A DNA stretch of 64,000 nucleotides from Natronohydrobacter thiooxidans. Lineage in GTDB: Bacteria > Pseudomonadota > Alphaproteobacteria > Rhodobacterales > Rhodobacteraceae. Numbering within the stretch: the stretch's first letter is position 1; every line of letters begins with the position of its first letter. Positions 53,633 to 61,832 of this stretch are shown here, piece by piece. A program made the translations under genes and the position numbers. The notes below the pieces were generated by a model. The model had not been told where the DNA came from, did not search any database, and was given only the letters and a program-made list of their open reading frames with translations. Location: NCBI RefSeq assembly GCF_001884735.1, contig NZ_MJAP01000001.1, forward strand, positions 186,001-250,000. Reading direction: 5' to 3'.

Positions 53633-55114
53633 ATGACTTCCGACACCAGCCTTCCGATCCTGACGCCTGAACCCGTCGCGCCGCAATCCTTTACGGACGC
53701 GAATGCGGCGGTCGCCTGTCTGGAAAGCCTGTATCTTGCGGCCACGAATTTTCTGATCGACGGTTTCAACCGTGTGGCGCTTGGCGGTGTGGCCTCGGCC
53801 CGCTACAGGGCGTTCTACCCTGAAATCCGCTTTACGACGATCCGCTATGACCAGATCGATTCGCGGCTTAGCTTCGGGCATGTGGCCGAGCCGGGGATCT
53901 ATGCCTCGACCATCACCCAACCGGTTCTGTTCCGCAATTACCTGCGTCAGCAGATCGGGCTGTTGATCCAGAATCACGGTGTGCCGGTCAGCATTGGCCC
54001 GTCCACCACGCCGATCCCGCTGCATTTCGCGATGGCCGGGCGTGGGGATGTCAGCCTGCCGGAGAACGGGGAGTTGTCGCTGTCGCTGCGCGATCTGTTC
54101 GACGTGCCGGATCTGGCGACCACGAATGATGATATCGTCAATGGCGACCGCAATCTGAACGAGGACGGCTCGCGCCCGCTGGCCCTGTTCACGGCGCAGC
54201 GCGTGGACTACTCGCTGGCCCGTCTCGCGCATTACACAGCAACAGCGCCAGAGCATTTCCAGAATTACATCCTGTTCACGAACTATCAGTTCTATGTCGA
54301 TGAGTTCGAGGCTTTTGCCCGCGCGCAGTTGCGCGATCCCGAGAGCGGTTACACAGCCTTTGTCGCGCCCGGAAATATCGAGATCACGGACCCTGAGGCG
54401 CCGACTCCGCAGCTGGCCCGCCTGCCGCAAATGCCCACCTATCACCTCAAGCGCCCGCATGGGGCGGGGATCACGCTGGTCAATATCGGGGTCGGCCCGT
54501 CCAACGCCAAGACAGCGACGGATCATATCGCGGTTCTGCGGCCGCATGCCTGGATGATGGTCGGACATTGTGCCGGGCTGCGAAATTCGCAGGCGCTGGG
54601 GGATTTCGTTCTGGCCCATGCCTATCTGCGCGAGGACAATGTACTGGATGCGGATCTGCCGGTCTGGGTGCCGATCCCGGCGCTGGCCGAGATTCAGATC
54701 GCGTTGCAGGATGCCGTGGCGCAGGTGACGGAGCTGGAGGGATATGCCCTGAAGCGGATCATGCGCACAGGGACCGTTGCCACGATCGACAATCGCAACT
54801 GGGAGTTGCGCGACCAGTCCGGCCCGGTTCAGCGCCTGAGCCAGTCGCGCGCCATTGCGCTGGATATGGAAAGTGCCACTATCGCGGCCAACGGGTTTCG
54901 CTTTCGGGTGCCCTATGGCACGCTTCTATGCGTCTCTGACAAGCCTTTGCATGGCGAGTTGAAGCTGCCGGGCATGGCATCGAGCTTTTACAAAACGCAA
55001 GTTGCGCGTCACTTGCAGATTGGCATCCGCGCAATGGAGTTGTTGCGCGAGATGCCATTGGAGAAGATCCATAGCCGGAAACTGCGGTCTTTCGACGAAA
55101 CGGCCTTTTTATAA
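53633..55114 (+). CDS. amn: AMP nucleosidase
   Basis: 493 residues; hydrolyses AMP to adenine and ribose 5-phosphate. N-terminal Amn-specific domain (FLIDGFNRVALGG, RYRAFYPEIRFTT) and a C-terminal nucleoside-phosphorylase-like domain with ITLVNIGVGPSNAKTATDH, WMMVGHCAGLRNSQ and LDMESATIAANGFRFRVPYGT. ATG at 53633 has AGGA 7 bases upstream. Divergent from the deacetylase operon; single gene. Confidence 0.95.
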   Translation: MTSDTSLPILTPEPVAPQSFTDANAAVACLESLYLAATNFLIDGFNRVALGGVASARYRAFYPEIRFTTIRYDQIDSRLSFGHVAEPGIYASTITQPVLFRNYLRQQIGLLIQNHGVPVSIGPSTTPIPLHFAMAGRGDVSLPENGELSLSLRDLFDVPDLATTNDDIVNGDRNLNEDGSRPLALFTAQRVDYSLARLAHYTATAPEHFQNYILFTNYQFYVDEFEAFARAQLRDPESGYTAFVAPGNIEITDPEAPTPQLARLPQMPTYHLKRPHGAGITLVNIGVGPSNAKTATDHIAVLRPHAWMMVGHCAGLRNSQALGDFVLAHAYLREDNVLDADLPVWVPIPALAEIQIALQDAVAQVTELEGYALKRIMRTGTVATIDNRNWELRDQSGPVQRLSQSRAIALDMESATIAANGFRFRVPYGTLLCVSDKPLHGELKLPGMASSFYKTQVARHLQIGIRAMELLREMPLEKIHSRKLRSFDETAFL

Positions 55115-55262
55115 AGCTGGCTCGCGCAGGTTTTTGCCGATTCGTGCAAGTTTTTATGAGGGAAGGTGATTGCCACTGCGACGGAAACCGGGCTAGATGC
55201 GCCCCATAAAACATGACGGGGACCAAGATGTGTAGACCCGTTTATCCCAAGGAGAGTGACAT

Positions 55263-55553
55263 ATGACCACCAAGCCGATGACCAAGACGCAGCTTGTCGC
55301 TGCTCTGTCCGAAAAAATGGGCACTGACAAGAAAACCGCAAATGCCGCGCTCGATGCGCTCTCAGATATCGTGATGAGCGAAGTCGCTGCTGGCGGTGCG
55401 ATTACTGTTCCCGGCATCGGCAAAGTCATGTGCCGCGCGCGTCCCGAGCGTCAGGTGCGCAACCCGGCAACCGGCGAAACCATGACCAAGCCCGCCGATA
55501 AGGCCGTGAAGGTCACCATCGCAAAAGCACTGAAAGACGCCGTGAACGGCTGA
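55263..55553 (+). CDS. HU family DNA-binding protein
   Basis: 96 residues, a bacterial histone-like HU/IHF fold: KTQLVAALSEKMGTDKKTANAALDAL helices then ITVPGIGKVMCRARPERQVRNPATGE as the beta arm, with the RNPATGE arm proline. AAGGAG is 7 bases upstream. Closed by an intrinsic terminator. Confidence 0.94.
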   Translation: MTTKPMTKTQLVAALSEKMGTDKKTANAALDALSDIVMSEVAAGGAITVPGIGKVMCRARPERQVRNPATGETMTKPADKAVKVTIAKALKDAVNG

Positions 55554-55577
55554 TCGCTGCGATCACCTTGAAATTCG

Positions 55578-55606
55578 GGGCCATCCTGCAGAGGGTGGCC
55601 CTTTTT
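55578..55606 (+). terminator. Rho-independent terminator after the HU gene
   Basis: GGGCCATCCT, loop GCAG, AGGGTGGCCC (one G-T pair), then five T; 25 bases after the stop. Confidence 0.9.
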
Positions 55607-55742
55607 CCATGATATCAAGCGGACAGCCCTTGTGTCGGTGGGAAACCCGGCTATGGTGACGCTTGTCTGATGCGCTCTCCCTCGCATCCCGTGTCCGCGC
55701 CTTGCCGATCCGGCAAGAATGACAGGCTATGGGAGGGTCGAC

Positions 55743-56657
55743 ATGCAACGACGCCATTTTCTTCAACACACGGGCGCGTTGGCGCTTGGCTTGGCACTGC
55801 CCTATCGGGTTCAGGCCAGAACAACCCTGGGTTTCGGACCTGCACGCATTGACATGCTGTCCGACGGGCATCTGGTGTTGCCGCTCGATTTCCTTGGCGC
55901 AGGGGTTCCCCCCGAAGAACTCGACCCCATTCTGGCGCGGCACGGTCTGACCGGCGATGTCTATGAGCCGCCCTGTAATCTGGTCCTGTTGCGCGAGGCA
56001 GATCGGACAGTTCTGTTCGATATTGGTGCTGGGCCGGATTTCATGCCCACGACCGGACAACTGTCCGATGCCTTGGATGCCCTTGGCGTGCGGGTCGAGG
56101 ATATCACCCATCTGATCATTACCCATGCGCATCCCGATCATCTCTGGGGGTTGCTGGATGATTTTGACGAGCCGCTCCTGCCGCGCGCGGAGATTTTCAT
56201 GGGCCGTGCCGAATGGGACTACTGGATGGACCCCGACACGGTCGAGACGATCGGGGCCGCGCGCCAGTCCTTTGCCGTCGGGGCGCAGCGCAGGCTGACC
56301 GAAATTGAGGATCAGGTGCAGCTTTTCGAGGATGGTGCCGAAATCCTGCCCGGTGTGCAGGCCGTGTCCACGCCGGGACATACGCCGGGGCATATGGCTT
56401 TCGCGCTGCAGGCCGGGGGGCAGGGTCTGATGGTCGTGGGGGATGCGCTGGCCAATCCGCATCTGGCTTTCGAGCGGCCGGAATGGGAAGCCGCATCCGA
56501 TCATATCCCCGACATGGCCGCGGCGACGCGCCTGCAGTTGCTGGACCGCATTACCGCTGAAGAGCGGTTGATCCTTGGCTTTCACCTGCCCGGTGGTGGC
56601 ATTGGCCGCGCCGAACGGCAGGGTAAGAGCCGCTATATTTTCACGACCGAGGTGTAA
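55743..56657 (+). CDS. Metallo-beta-lactamase-fold hydrolase, Tat-type signal
   Basis: 304 residues. MQRRHFLQHTGALALGLALP is a twin-arginine-style signal peptide. The MBL domain carries the intact HxHxDH (ITHAHPDHLWG), the GHTPGH histidine, the GDALANPH aspartate and a final LGFHLP histidine, so two metals should bind. GGAGGG precedes the ATG at 55743. Its stop is 1 bp before the next MBL gene; the two are co-transcribed. Substrate unknown. Confidence 0.87.
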   Translation: MQRRHFLQHTGALALGLALPYRVQARTTLGFGPARIDMLSDGHLVLPLDFLGAGVPPEELDPILARHGLTGDVYEPPCNLVLLREADRTVLFDIGAGPDFMPTTGQLSDALDALGVRVEDITHLIITHAHPDHLWGLLDDFDEPLLPRAEIFMGRAEWDYWMDPDTVETIGAARQSFAVGAQRRLTEIEDQVQLFEDGAEILPGVQAVSTPGHTPGHMAFALQAGGQGLMVVGDALANPHLAFERPEWEAASDHIPDMAAATRLQLLDRITAEERLILGFHLPGGGIGRAERQGKSRYIFTTEV

Positions 56658-56658
56658 G

Positions 56659-57612
56659 ATGACACGCAAGAACCTGTTGGGGTTGACCTGCTTGTTCTGG
56701 GCTGGGCTGGCCGCTGCTTCCGAAGATATCGCCGATAAATACCCGCAATCGGTACTGTATAACAAACCGGTCGAGGTGATCCCGCATGTCTGGACCTCGA
56801 TCGGGGCCACGGCACCACCCACCTATGAAAATGCGGGCCATAACAACAATCTGAGCTTTGTCATCACTGGCGATGGGGTGGTGGTTGTCAATTCCGGGGC
56901 ATCTTATCAGTTGGCGCAAGCCTTGCATGAGGAGATCCGTGCCCGCACCGATCAGGACGTGAAGCTGGTCATCGCCGAGAACGGGCAGGGTCATGCGATG
57001 CTGGGCAACAATTACTGGATCGCGCAGGGTGTGCCGGTTCTCGCCCATGTTGACGCGGCGCGCGAATTCGAGAAGGATTCGGGTCAGGCTTTCCTCAGCC
57101 TGCAGAATTATGCCCGCGAGAAATCCGAGGGCACGCAGCCCATGCAGCCTACCGAGACTTTCACCGACAAGGTGGAAATCACGATGGGGGCGTTCCGCAT
57201 CGAGGTGCTGCATCTTGGCCCCGCCCACAGCCCCGGCGATACGCAGGTCTGGCTGCCGGAGCAGTCGTTGTTGATTGCGGGCGATATCGCCTTTCAGGAG
57301 CGTATGCCGCCAATTTTCGAGGGTACCTGCACCTCTTGCTGGATCGAGACGTGGGATAATGCGCTGGAGCCGCTGGGCGCGACTTATGTCATCCCGGGTC
57401 ATGGGCATCCGACCAACATGGCGCAGGTACGGCGCTACACCCGCGATTATCTGGTCTGGCTGCGCGCGCGGATTGCCGAGCATATTGACGAGGGCGGTGA
57501 TCTGACCAGCGCCTATTATGTGGACCAGTCCCCCTATGCGCATCTTGATACCTTCGAGGAACTGGCGACGCGCAATGCGGGCGTGGTCTTTGCCGAGATG
57601 GAATGGGAGTAG
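56659..57612 (+). CDS. Metallo-beta-lactamase-fold protein with altered metal motif
   Basis: 317 residues with a Sec-type signal (LLGLTCLFWAGLAAASE). The fold is MBL (SoxH / quinoprotein-relay-like): LSFVITGDGVVVVNSG, then the metal-site loop, LGPAHSPGDTQVWLP (H190), LIAGDIAF (D209) and VIPGHGHPTN (H248). The first motif, normally HxHxDH, reads N108-G-Q110-G-H112-A113, so three of four ligands differ. It may bind one metal, use another geometry or be non-catalytic. It follows an intact MBL gene by 1 bp. Confidence 0.83.
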   Translation: MTRKNLLGLTCLFWAGLAAASEDIADKYPQSVLYNKPVEVIPHVWTSIGATAPPTYENAGHNNNLSFVITGDGVVVVNSGASYQLAQALHEEIRARTDQDVKLVIAENGQGHAMLGNNYWIAQGVPVLAHVDAAREFEKDSGQAFLSLQNYAREKSEGTQPMQPTETFTDKVEITMGAFRIEVLHLGPAHSPGDTQVWLPEQSLLIAGDIAFQERMPPIFEGTCTSCWIETWDNALEPLGATYVIPGHGHPTNMAQVRRYTRDYLVWLRARIAEHIDEGGDLTSAYYVDQSPYAHLDTFEELATRNAGVVFAEMEWE

Positions 57613-57655
57613 CGGTGTGGCTGGACAAAACGGACAGATCGCGTGAAATGCGGGG

Positions 57656-58810
57656 ATGGATAGGACTGGTCTGACCCCGCAAGAGGTGACTGCAGTGATA
57701 CAACTGCGGCACCAGCTTCACGCCAACCCCGATCTCTCGGGCCGTGAGGCCGGGACTGCAGCGCGTATCCGTGAGTTTCTGCGCCCGACCGCTCCGGCGC
57801 ATATTCTCGAAGGGCTGGGCGGTGCGGGGCTGGCGGTGGTCTATGATAGCGGCCAGCCCGGTCCGCGTGTGATGTTCCGGGCCGAACTGGACGCGCTGCC
57901 CATCGTGGAACAGACGGGATTGGCGCATGCTTCTTGCCGCGCTGGCACAGCCCATCTTTGCGGTCATGACGGGCATATGGCGATCCTTGCAGGGCTGGGG
58001 TTGTGGCTGGAGCAGAACCCGCCGCGCGCCGGGCAGGTCGTTTTGCTGTTCCAGCCTGCCGAAGAGACGGGCGAGGGCGCGCGGGCGGTGCTGGAAGATC
58101 CGCGTTTTGCCGCGCTGCAGCCAGACTGGGCTTTCGCCTTGCACAATATGCCGGGCATGGAATTCGGAACACTTGCGGTTGCGCCGGGTGTCGCGAGTTG
58201 TGCCTCGGTGGGGCTGCGCGTCACGCTCTGCGGGCGCGAAGCGCATGCCGCCCAGCCCGAAACCGGGCATTCGCCTGGCGCTGCGCTTGCATCGCTGATC
58301 ATGGCGCTGGCGCCGCATAGTGCAGCGCAGCCGATGGGACCGGGTTTTCGGCTGGCGACCCTGTGTCATCTGAATATGGGAACTCCGGCTTTCGGAATTG
58401 CCCCGGCACAGGCGGAAGTCTGGATCACCCTGCGCGCCTATGATGATGCGGGGCTGGAGGCGTTCGAAGCGGAGATCAGGGAAGTGGTCGCGCGGATCGG
58501 TCAGGGGCTGTCGCCGCAGATCAGCCGACATGACCATTTCCATGCCTCGGTAAATGCCGCTGAGGCCGTGGATCATGTGATCCGGGCGCAAAATGCGGTC
58601 GGGCTCGCGCAGGGCAGCTTTCCCATGCCAATGCGCCCGTCCGAGGATTTCGGCGCGTTCAGCCGCAAGACACGCATGGCGCTGTTCTTTCTGGGCGCAG
58701 GTCTGGACCAGCCCGCATTGCATGACCCGGCCTATGATTTTCCCGATGCTTTGATCGTACCGGCGGTCGCGCTGTTTTCGCAGATTCAGCGACAGGTGCA
58801 GGCGGGGTGA
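57656..58810 (+). CDS. M20 family amidohydrolase (aminoacylase/IAA-amino-acid hydrolase type)
   Basis: 384 residues, M20D metallopeptidase: LRHQLHANPDLSGRE start, AELDALPI, CGHDGHMAI with the C102 and H104 metal ligands, FQPAEETGEGA with the catalytic glutamate pair, LHNMPG, then a dimerisation domain and MPMRPSEDFGAF. Typical substrates are N-acyl amino acids. It is 43 bp after the MBL pair on the same strand and possibly in the same transcript. Confidence 0.9.
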   Translation: MDRTGLTPQEVTAVIQLRHQLHANPDLSGREAGTAARIREFLRPTAPAHILEGLGGAGLAVVYDSGQPGPRVMFRAELDALPIVEQTGLAHASCRAGTAHLCGHDGHMAILAGLGLWLEQNPPRAGQVVLLFQPAEETGEGARAVLEDPRFAALQPDWAFALHNMPGMEFGTLAVAPGVASCASVGLRVTLCGREAHAAQPETGHSPGAALASLIMALAPHSAAQPMGPGFRLATLCHLNMGTPAFGIAPAQAEVWITLRAYDDAGLEAFEAEIREVVARIGQGLSPQISRHDHFHASVNAAEAVDHVIRAQNAVGLAQGSFPMPMRPSEDFGAFSRKTRMALFFLGAGLDQPALHDPAYDFPDALIVPAVALFSQIQRQVQAG

Positions 58811-58957
58811 GTATCTGACAGTCGCGCAATGCACGCGCAAAGAGCCGATGCGAGGCCCTTGTCAGGGGCTGATCGGGTGGTGGTGCAGGGGTGGCCTGCC
58901 TTCACAAATTTCGAAATCTTCTGGCGAACACTTGCCAGCGGACATTCTTTTCATTAA

Positions 58958-58963
58958 TATAAT
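58958..58963 (+). promoter_or_regulatory. Consensus -10 box upstream of the DUF1989-GcvT gene
   Basis: A perfect TATAAT in an AT-rich patch (58945-58968) that stands out from the GC-rich surroundings, 30 bases before the ATG. TTGCCA (58932) is too far (20-base spacer) to be an ideal -35, so an activator may be needed. Confidence 0.45.
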
Positions 58964-58993
58964 ATTCCTGTTGTGCAATTTTGGGGGCGAGCT

Positions 58994-61363
58994 ATGCGCG
59001 AAACCGATCTTCTTCTGAGGCGCCCCGGTCCACCCCGGCCGAGCGCAATCATCATGCCGCGCGTCTTCTCATTGCCGCAGGGCAGTGAGCGCTATGTCGT
59101 TGCTGGCGGTGGTGCGATTCTGGTTCAGATCCGGGCGGGCGATGGGCTGAGCATCCGTAATGATGAAGGCGGGCAAAGCTGCGAGATCGTGGCTGCCGAT
59201 GCCTCGGGGCGTGGCGATGCGGGCATTCTCGGGGCGTCTTCCTCTGGCAAGGCTGCGGGTCTGATGGCGCTGCTCGACGAGGCGGATGCGTCTTTGCGGG
59301 GGGTGCGTCTGGGGATCGCTGCGCGCGAGATCGACCTTGCTCAGGCCCCGGCTGTGCATCTGTTCGGCGCAACCACGCCTGCGGGCACCGAAGAGCATTT
59401 CCGTGCTGCCCGCGACGGTGTGGTCATCATTGCCGCACCCGGCGGCGTGATGGATTTCGAGCGGCAGGATACCGCGACGCCGCTGACGGTGACGATCACC
59501 CGCGCGACGCTCAAACCGCATGTCCGGTTTGAGCTGCCCGATCCGCTGGCCGATCCTGTGGCCGATATCCGGGTGCATTCCGCGACCGCTGAAGCCTATT
59601 TCGTCAAGGCTGGAGATTACATCCAGATCCTCGATGTCGATGGCCGTCAGTGCACGGATTTCCAGTGCTTTTCGGCGCGCAAGCTGGACCGCGGCCTGCA
59701 GCGTCCGCTGGATGTGACGACGACTCGCACGCTGATGGGCCATGCCTATCCGATCCCGGGGCTGCATGGAAAATACTTTGATCAGGACATGGAACCGCTG
59801 GTCGAGGTGGTGCAGGACACATGCGGGCGCCATGATGCCTTTGCGATGGCTTGCGCCGCGAAATATTATGACGATATCGGCTATCCGGGCCATGTGAATT
59901 GTACCGACAACTTCAACCGCGCGCTGGCCCCTTTTGGCGCCGAACCGCGACCGGGCTGGATGGCGATCAACTTCTTCTTCAATACGGGGCTGGACGAACA
60001 TGGGGTCATGTATACCGACGAGCCCTGGTCGCGTCCCGGTGACTATGTGTTGCTGCGCGCGCTGACCGATCTGGTTTGCGTAAGCTCCGCCTGCCCGGAT
60101 GACACCACCGCCGCGAATGGCTGGAACCCGACCGATATCCATGTGCGCACCTATAGCGGCAAGGAAACCTTCAAGCGCGCCATTGCAATCCGCGCCACCC
60201 CCGATTCGGAGCCCAAGATGACCAAGGAAACCGGCTTTCACGCGAGCTTTGCCAAGCATACCGGGAATTTCGTCGAGTATAACGGCTATTGGCTGGCCAG
60301 TTCCTTTGCGCAAACGGGCGCGATCGAGGAATACTGGGCCTGTCGGCAGAAATCCGTGATCATGGATCTCTCGCCCTTGCGCAAGTTCGAGATCACCGGG
60401 CCGGATGCCGAGGCGCTGTGCCAGTACATCTTCACCCGCGATGTGCGCAAACTCTCGGAAGGGGGCGTGGTCTATACCGCGATGTGCTACCCGCATGGGG
60501 GCATGATTGATGATGGTACGCTGTTCCGGCTGGGGCGCGACAATTTCCGCTGGATCGGGGGCAGCGATTACGGCGGCGAATGGATCCGTGAACAGGCCGA
60601 GAAACTGGGGCTGAAAGTGCTTGTGCGCTCCTCGACCGACCAGTTGCACAATGTCGCCGTGCAGGGGCCGGAAAGTCGCGATCTGTTGCGCAAGATCATC
60701 TGGACCGCGCCGCATCGTCCGACATTCGACCAACTGGACTGGTTCCGCTTCACGCCTGCGCGGTTGCAGACGCATGACGGGGTGCCGCTGGTCGTGTCGC
60801 GCACGGGCTATACCGGCGAGTTGGGCTATGAGGTGATGTGCCATCCGCGTGACTGTGCGACCGTGTTTGATGCGATCTGGGAGGAGGGCAAGCAGCACGG
60901 TCTCAAGCCCTTCGGCCTGGAGGCACTGGATATGGTGCGGATCGAGGCGGGTTTGATCTTCGCGGGCTATGATTTCAGCGACCAGACGGATCCGTTCGAG
61001 GCCGGGATCGGCTTCACCGTGCCGCTGAAATCCAAGCAGGATGATTTCATCGGGCGCGATGCCCTGATCCGGCGCAAGGAGCACCCGTCGCGCAAGCTGG
61101 TGGGACTGGATATCGACAGCAATGTGGATGTCGGCCATGGCGATTGCGTGCATGTGGGCCGCGCGCAGGTGGGCGAGATCACATCCTCGATGCGCTCGCC
61201 CATCCTGGGCAAGAATATCGCCTTGGCGCGGATTGATGTTGCCCATGCCGAGACCGGGACCGAGGTGGAGATCGGCAAGCTGGATGGCCATCAGAAACGC
61301 CTGCCCGCGCGGATCGTACCCTTCGCGCATTACGACCCGAAGAAGGAACGCCCGCGCTCGTAG
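58994..61363 (+). CDS. DUF1989 - GcvT aminomethyltransferase-like fusion
   Basis: 789 residues. Residues about 30-180 look like a degenerate DUF1989 half (IRAGDGLSIRNDEGGQSCEIV). About 190-400 is a full DUF1989 (urea-carboxylase-associated) domain with AGDYIQILDVDGRQCTDFQ, HPNCTDN-type VNCTDNFNRAL and SACPDDTTAANGW. From about 410 a GcvT domain binds tetrahydrofolate (HTGNFVEYNGYWLAS, SRTGYTGELGYEVM, LEALDMVRIEAGLIF, with SSMRSPILGKNIALA at the end). The protein should move a one-carbon unit to folate from an N-methylated substrate; that substrate is unknown. ATG at 58994 follows GGGGGCG; a GTG at 58973 would add seven codons. Confidence 0.85.
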   Translation: MRETDLLLRRPGPPRPSAIIMPRVFSLPQGSERYVVAGGGAILVQIRAGDGLSIRNDEGGQSCEIVAADASGRGDAGILGASSSGKAAGLMALLDEADASLRGVRLGIAAREIDLAQAPAVHLFGATTPAGTEEHFRAARDGVVIIAAPGGVMDFERQDTATPLTVTITRATLKPHVRFELPDPLADPVADIRVHSATAEAYFVKAGDYIQILDVDGRQCTDFQCFSARKLDRGLQRPLDVTTTRTLMGHAYPIPGLHGKYFDQDMEPLVEVVQDTCGRHDAFAMACAAKYYDDIGYPGHVNCTDNFNRALAPFGAEPRPGWMAINFFFNTGLDEHGVMYTDEPWSRPGDYVLLRALTDLVCVSSACPDDTTAANGWNPTDIHVRTYSGKETFKRAIAIRATPDSEPKMTKETGFHASFAKHTGNFVEYNGYWLASSFAQTGAIEEYWACRQKSVIMDLSPLRKFEITGPDAEALCQYIFTRDVRKLSEGGVVYTAMCYPHGGMIDDGTLFRLGRDNFRWIGGSDYGGEWIREQAEKLGLKVLVRSSTDQLHNVAVQGPESRDLLRKIIWTAPHRPTFDQLDWFRFTPARLQTHDGVPLVVSRTGYTGELGYEVMCHPRDCATVFDAIWEEGKQHGLKPFGLEALDMVRIEAGLIFAGYDFSDQTDPFEAGIGFTVPLKSKQDDFIGRDALIRRKEHPSRKLVGLDIDSNVDVGHGDCVHVGRAQVGEITSSMRSPILGKNIALARIDVAHAETGTEVEIGKLDGHQKRLPARIVPFAHYDPKKERPRS

Positions 61364-61375
61364 AGGGAAGCACCC

Positions 61376-61801
61376 ATGCAGCAGAGCATGATCGAGCATA
61401 TGGGCGGCGAAGAGGCCGTCCGCGAGCTGGTCGAAACCTTCTATGACCTGATGGAAACCCTGCCCGAAGGCGCGCATCTGCGGCTGTTGCATGAGCGCGG
61501 GCAGGGGATGGCCAATGCGCGGGCCGAACAGTTCGATTTTCTCTGCGGGTTTCTGGGCGGGCGGCGCTACTATGCCGAACGTCACGGCCATATGGACCTG
61601 CGCGAGATTCATGCGCATGTGCCGGTGCGGGCCGAGGATGCCGAGAACTGGCTCTTCTGCATGGACCGCGCCTTGGAAGACCGTGGCCATGCAGGACCAG
61701 AGATTGACCGCTTGCGCGCCTCGCTGCGGCGGGCGGCGTTGCGACTGGTCAATGATCTGGGGGAATGGGGCGTCGCAAAGGCAAAACCCGCCGGAGGGTG
61801 A
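61376..61801 (+). CDS. Group II truncated hemoglobin
   Basis: 141 residues with the 2/2 globin pattern: FYDLMETLPEGAHLRLLH, QFDFLCGFLGGRRYY, then the proximal-histidine region LREIHAHVPV and AENWLFCMDRAL. Binds heme and probably O2 or NO. It starts 12 bp after the DUF1989-GcvT gene, so they share a transcript. This hints at oxygen-related chemistry or protection there. Its stop codon lies in the loop of a terminator hairpin. Confidence 0.9.
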   Translation: MQQSMIEHMGGEEAVRELVETFYDLMETLPEGAHLRLLHERGQGMANARAEQFDFLCGFLGGRRYYAERHGHMDLREIHAHVPVRAEDAENWLFCMDRALEDRGHAGPEIDRLRASLRRAALRLVNDLGEWGVAKAKPAGG

Positions 61802-61815
61802 TCCGGCGGGTTTCT
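61784..61815. terminator. Bidirectional terminator between globin and glnT-like gene
   Basis: Perfect 12-bp arms AAACCCGCCGGA and TCCGGCGGGTTT around a 6-base loop containing the globin stop. T-rich sequence follows on both strands (TTTCTTT rightward, TTTTGCC leftward); serves both convergent genes. Confidence 0.88.
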
Positions 61816-61832
61816 TTCGTTCTGGTGACTGA

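Noticed and set aside
53504..54619. Long N-terminal extension of the deacetylase
   Set aside because: The extra 372 codons lie antisense to amn and show shadow composition.
59069..61690. An 873-codon open frame on the minus strand across the DUF1989-GcvT gene
   Set aside because: It is the antisense shadow of a high-GC3 gene; the translation is rich in H, R and Q with no domain, while the plus-strand protein has clear motifs.
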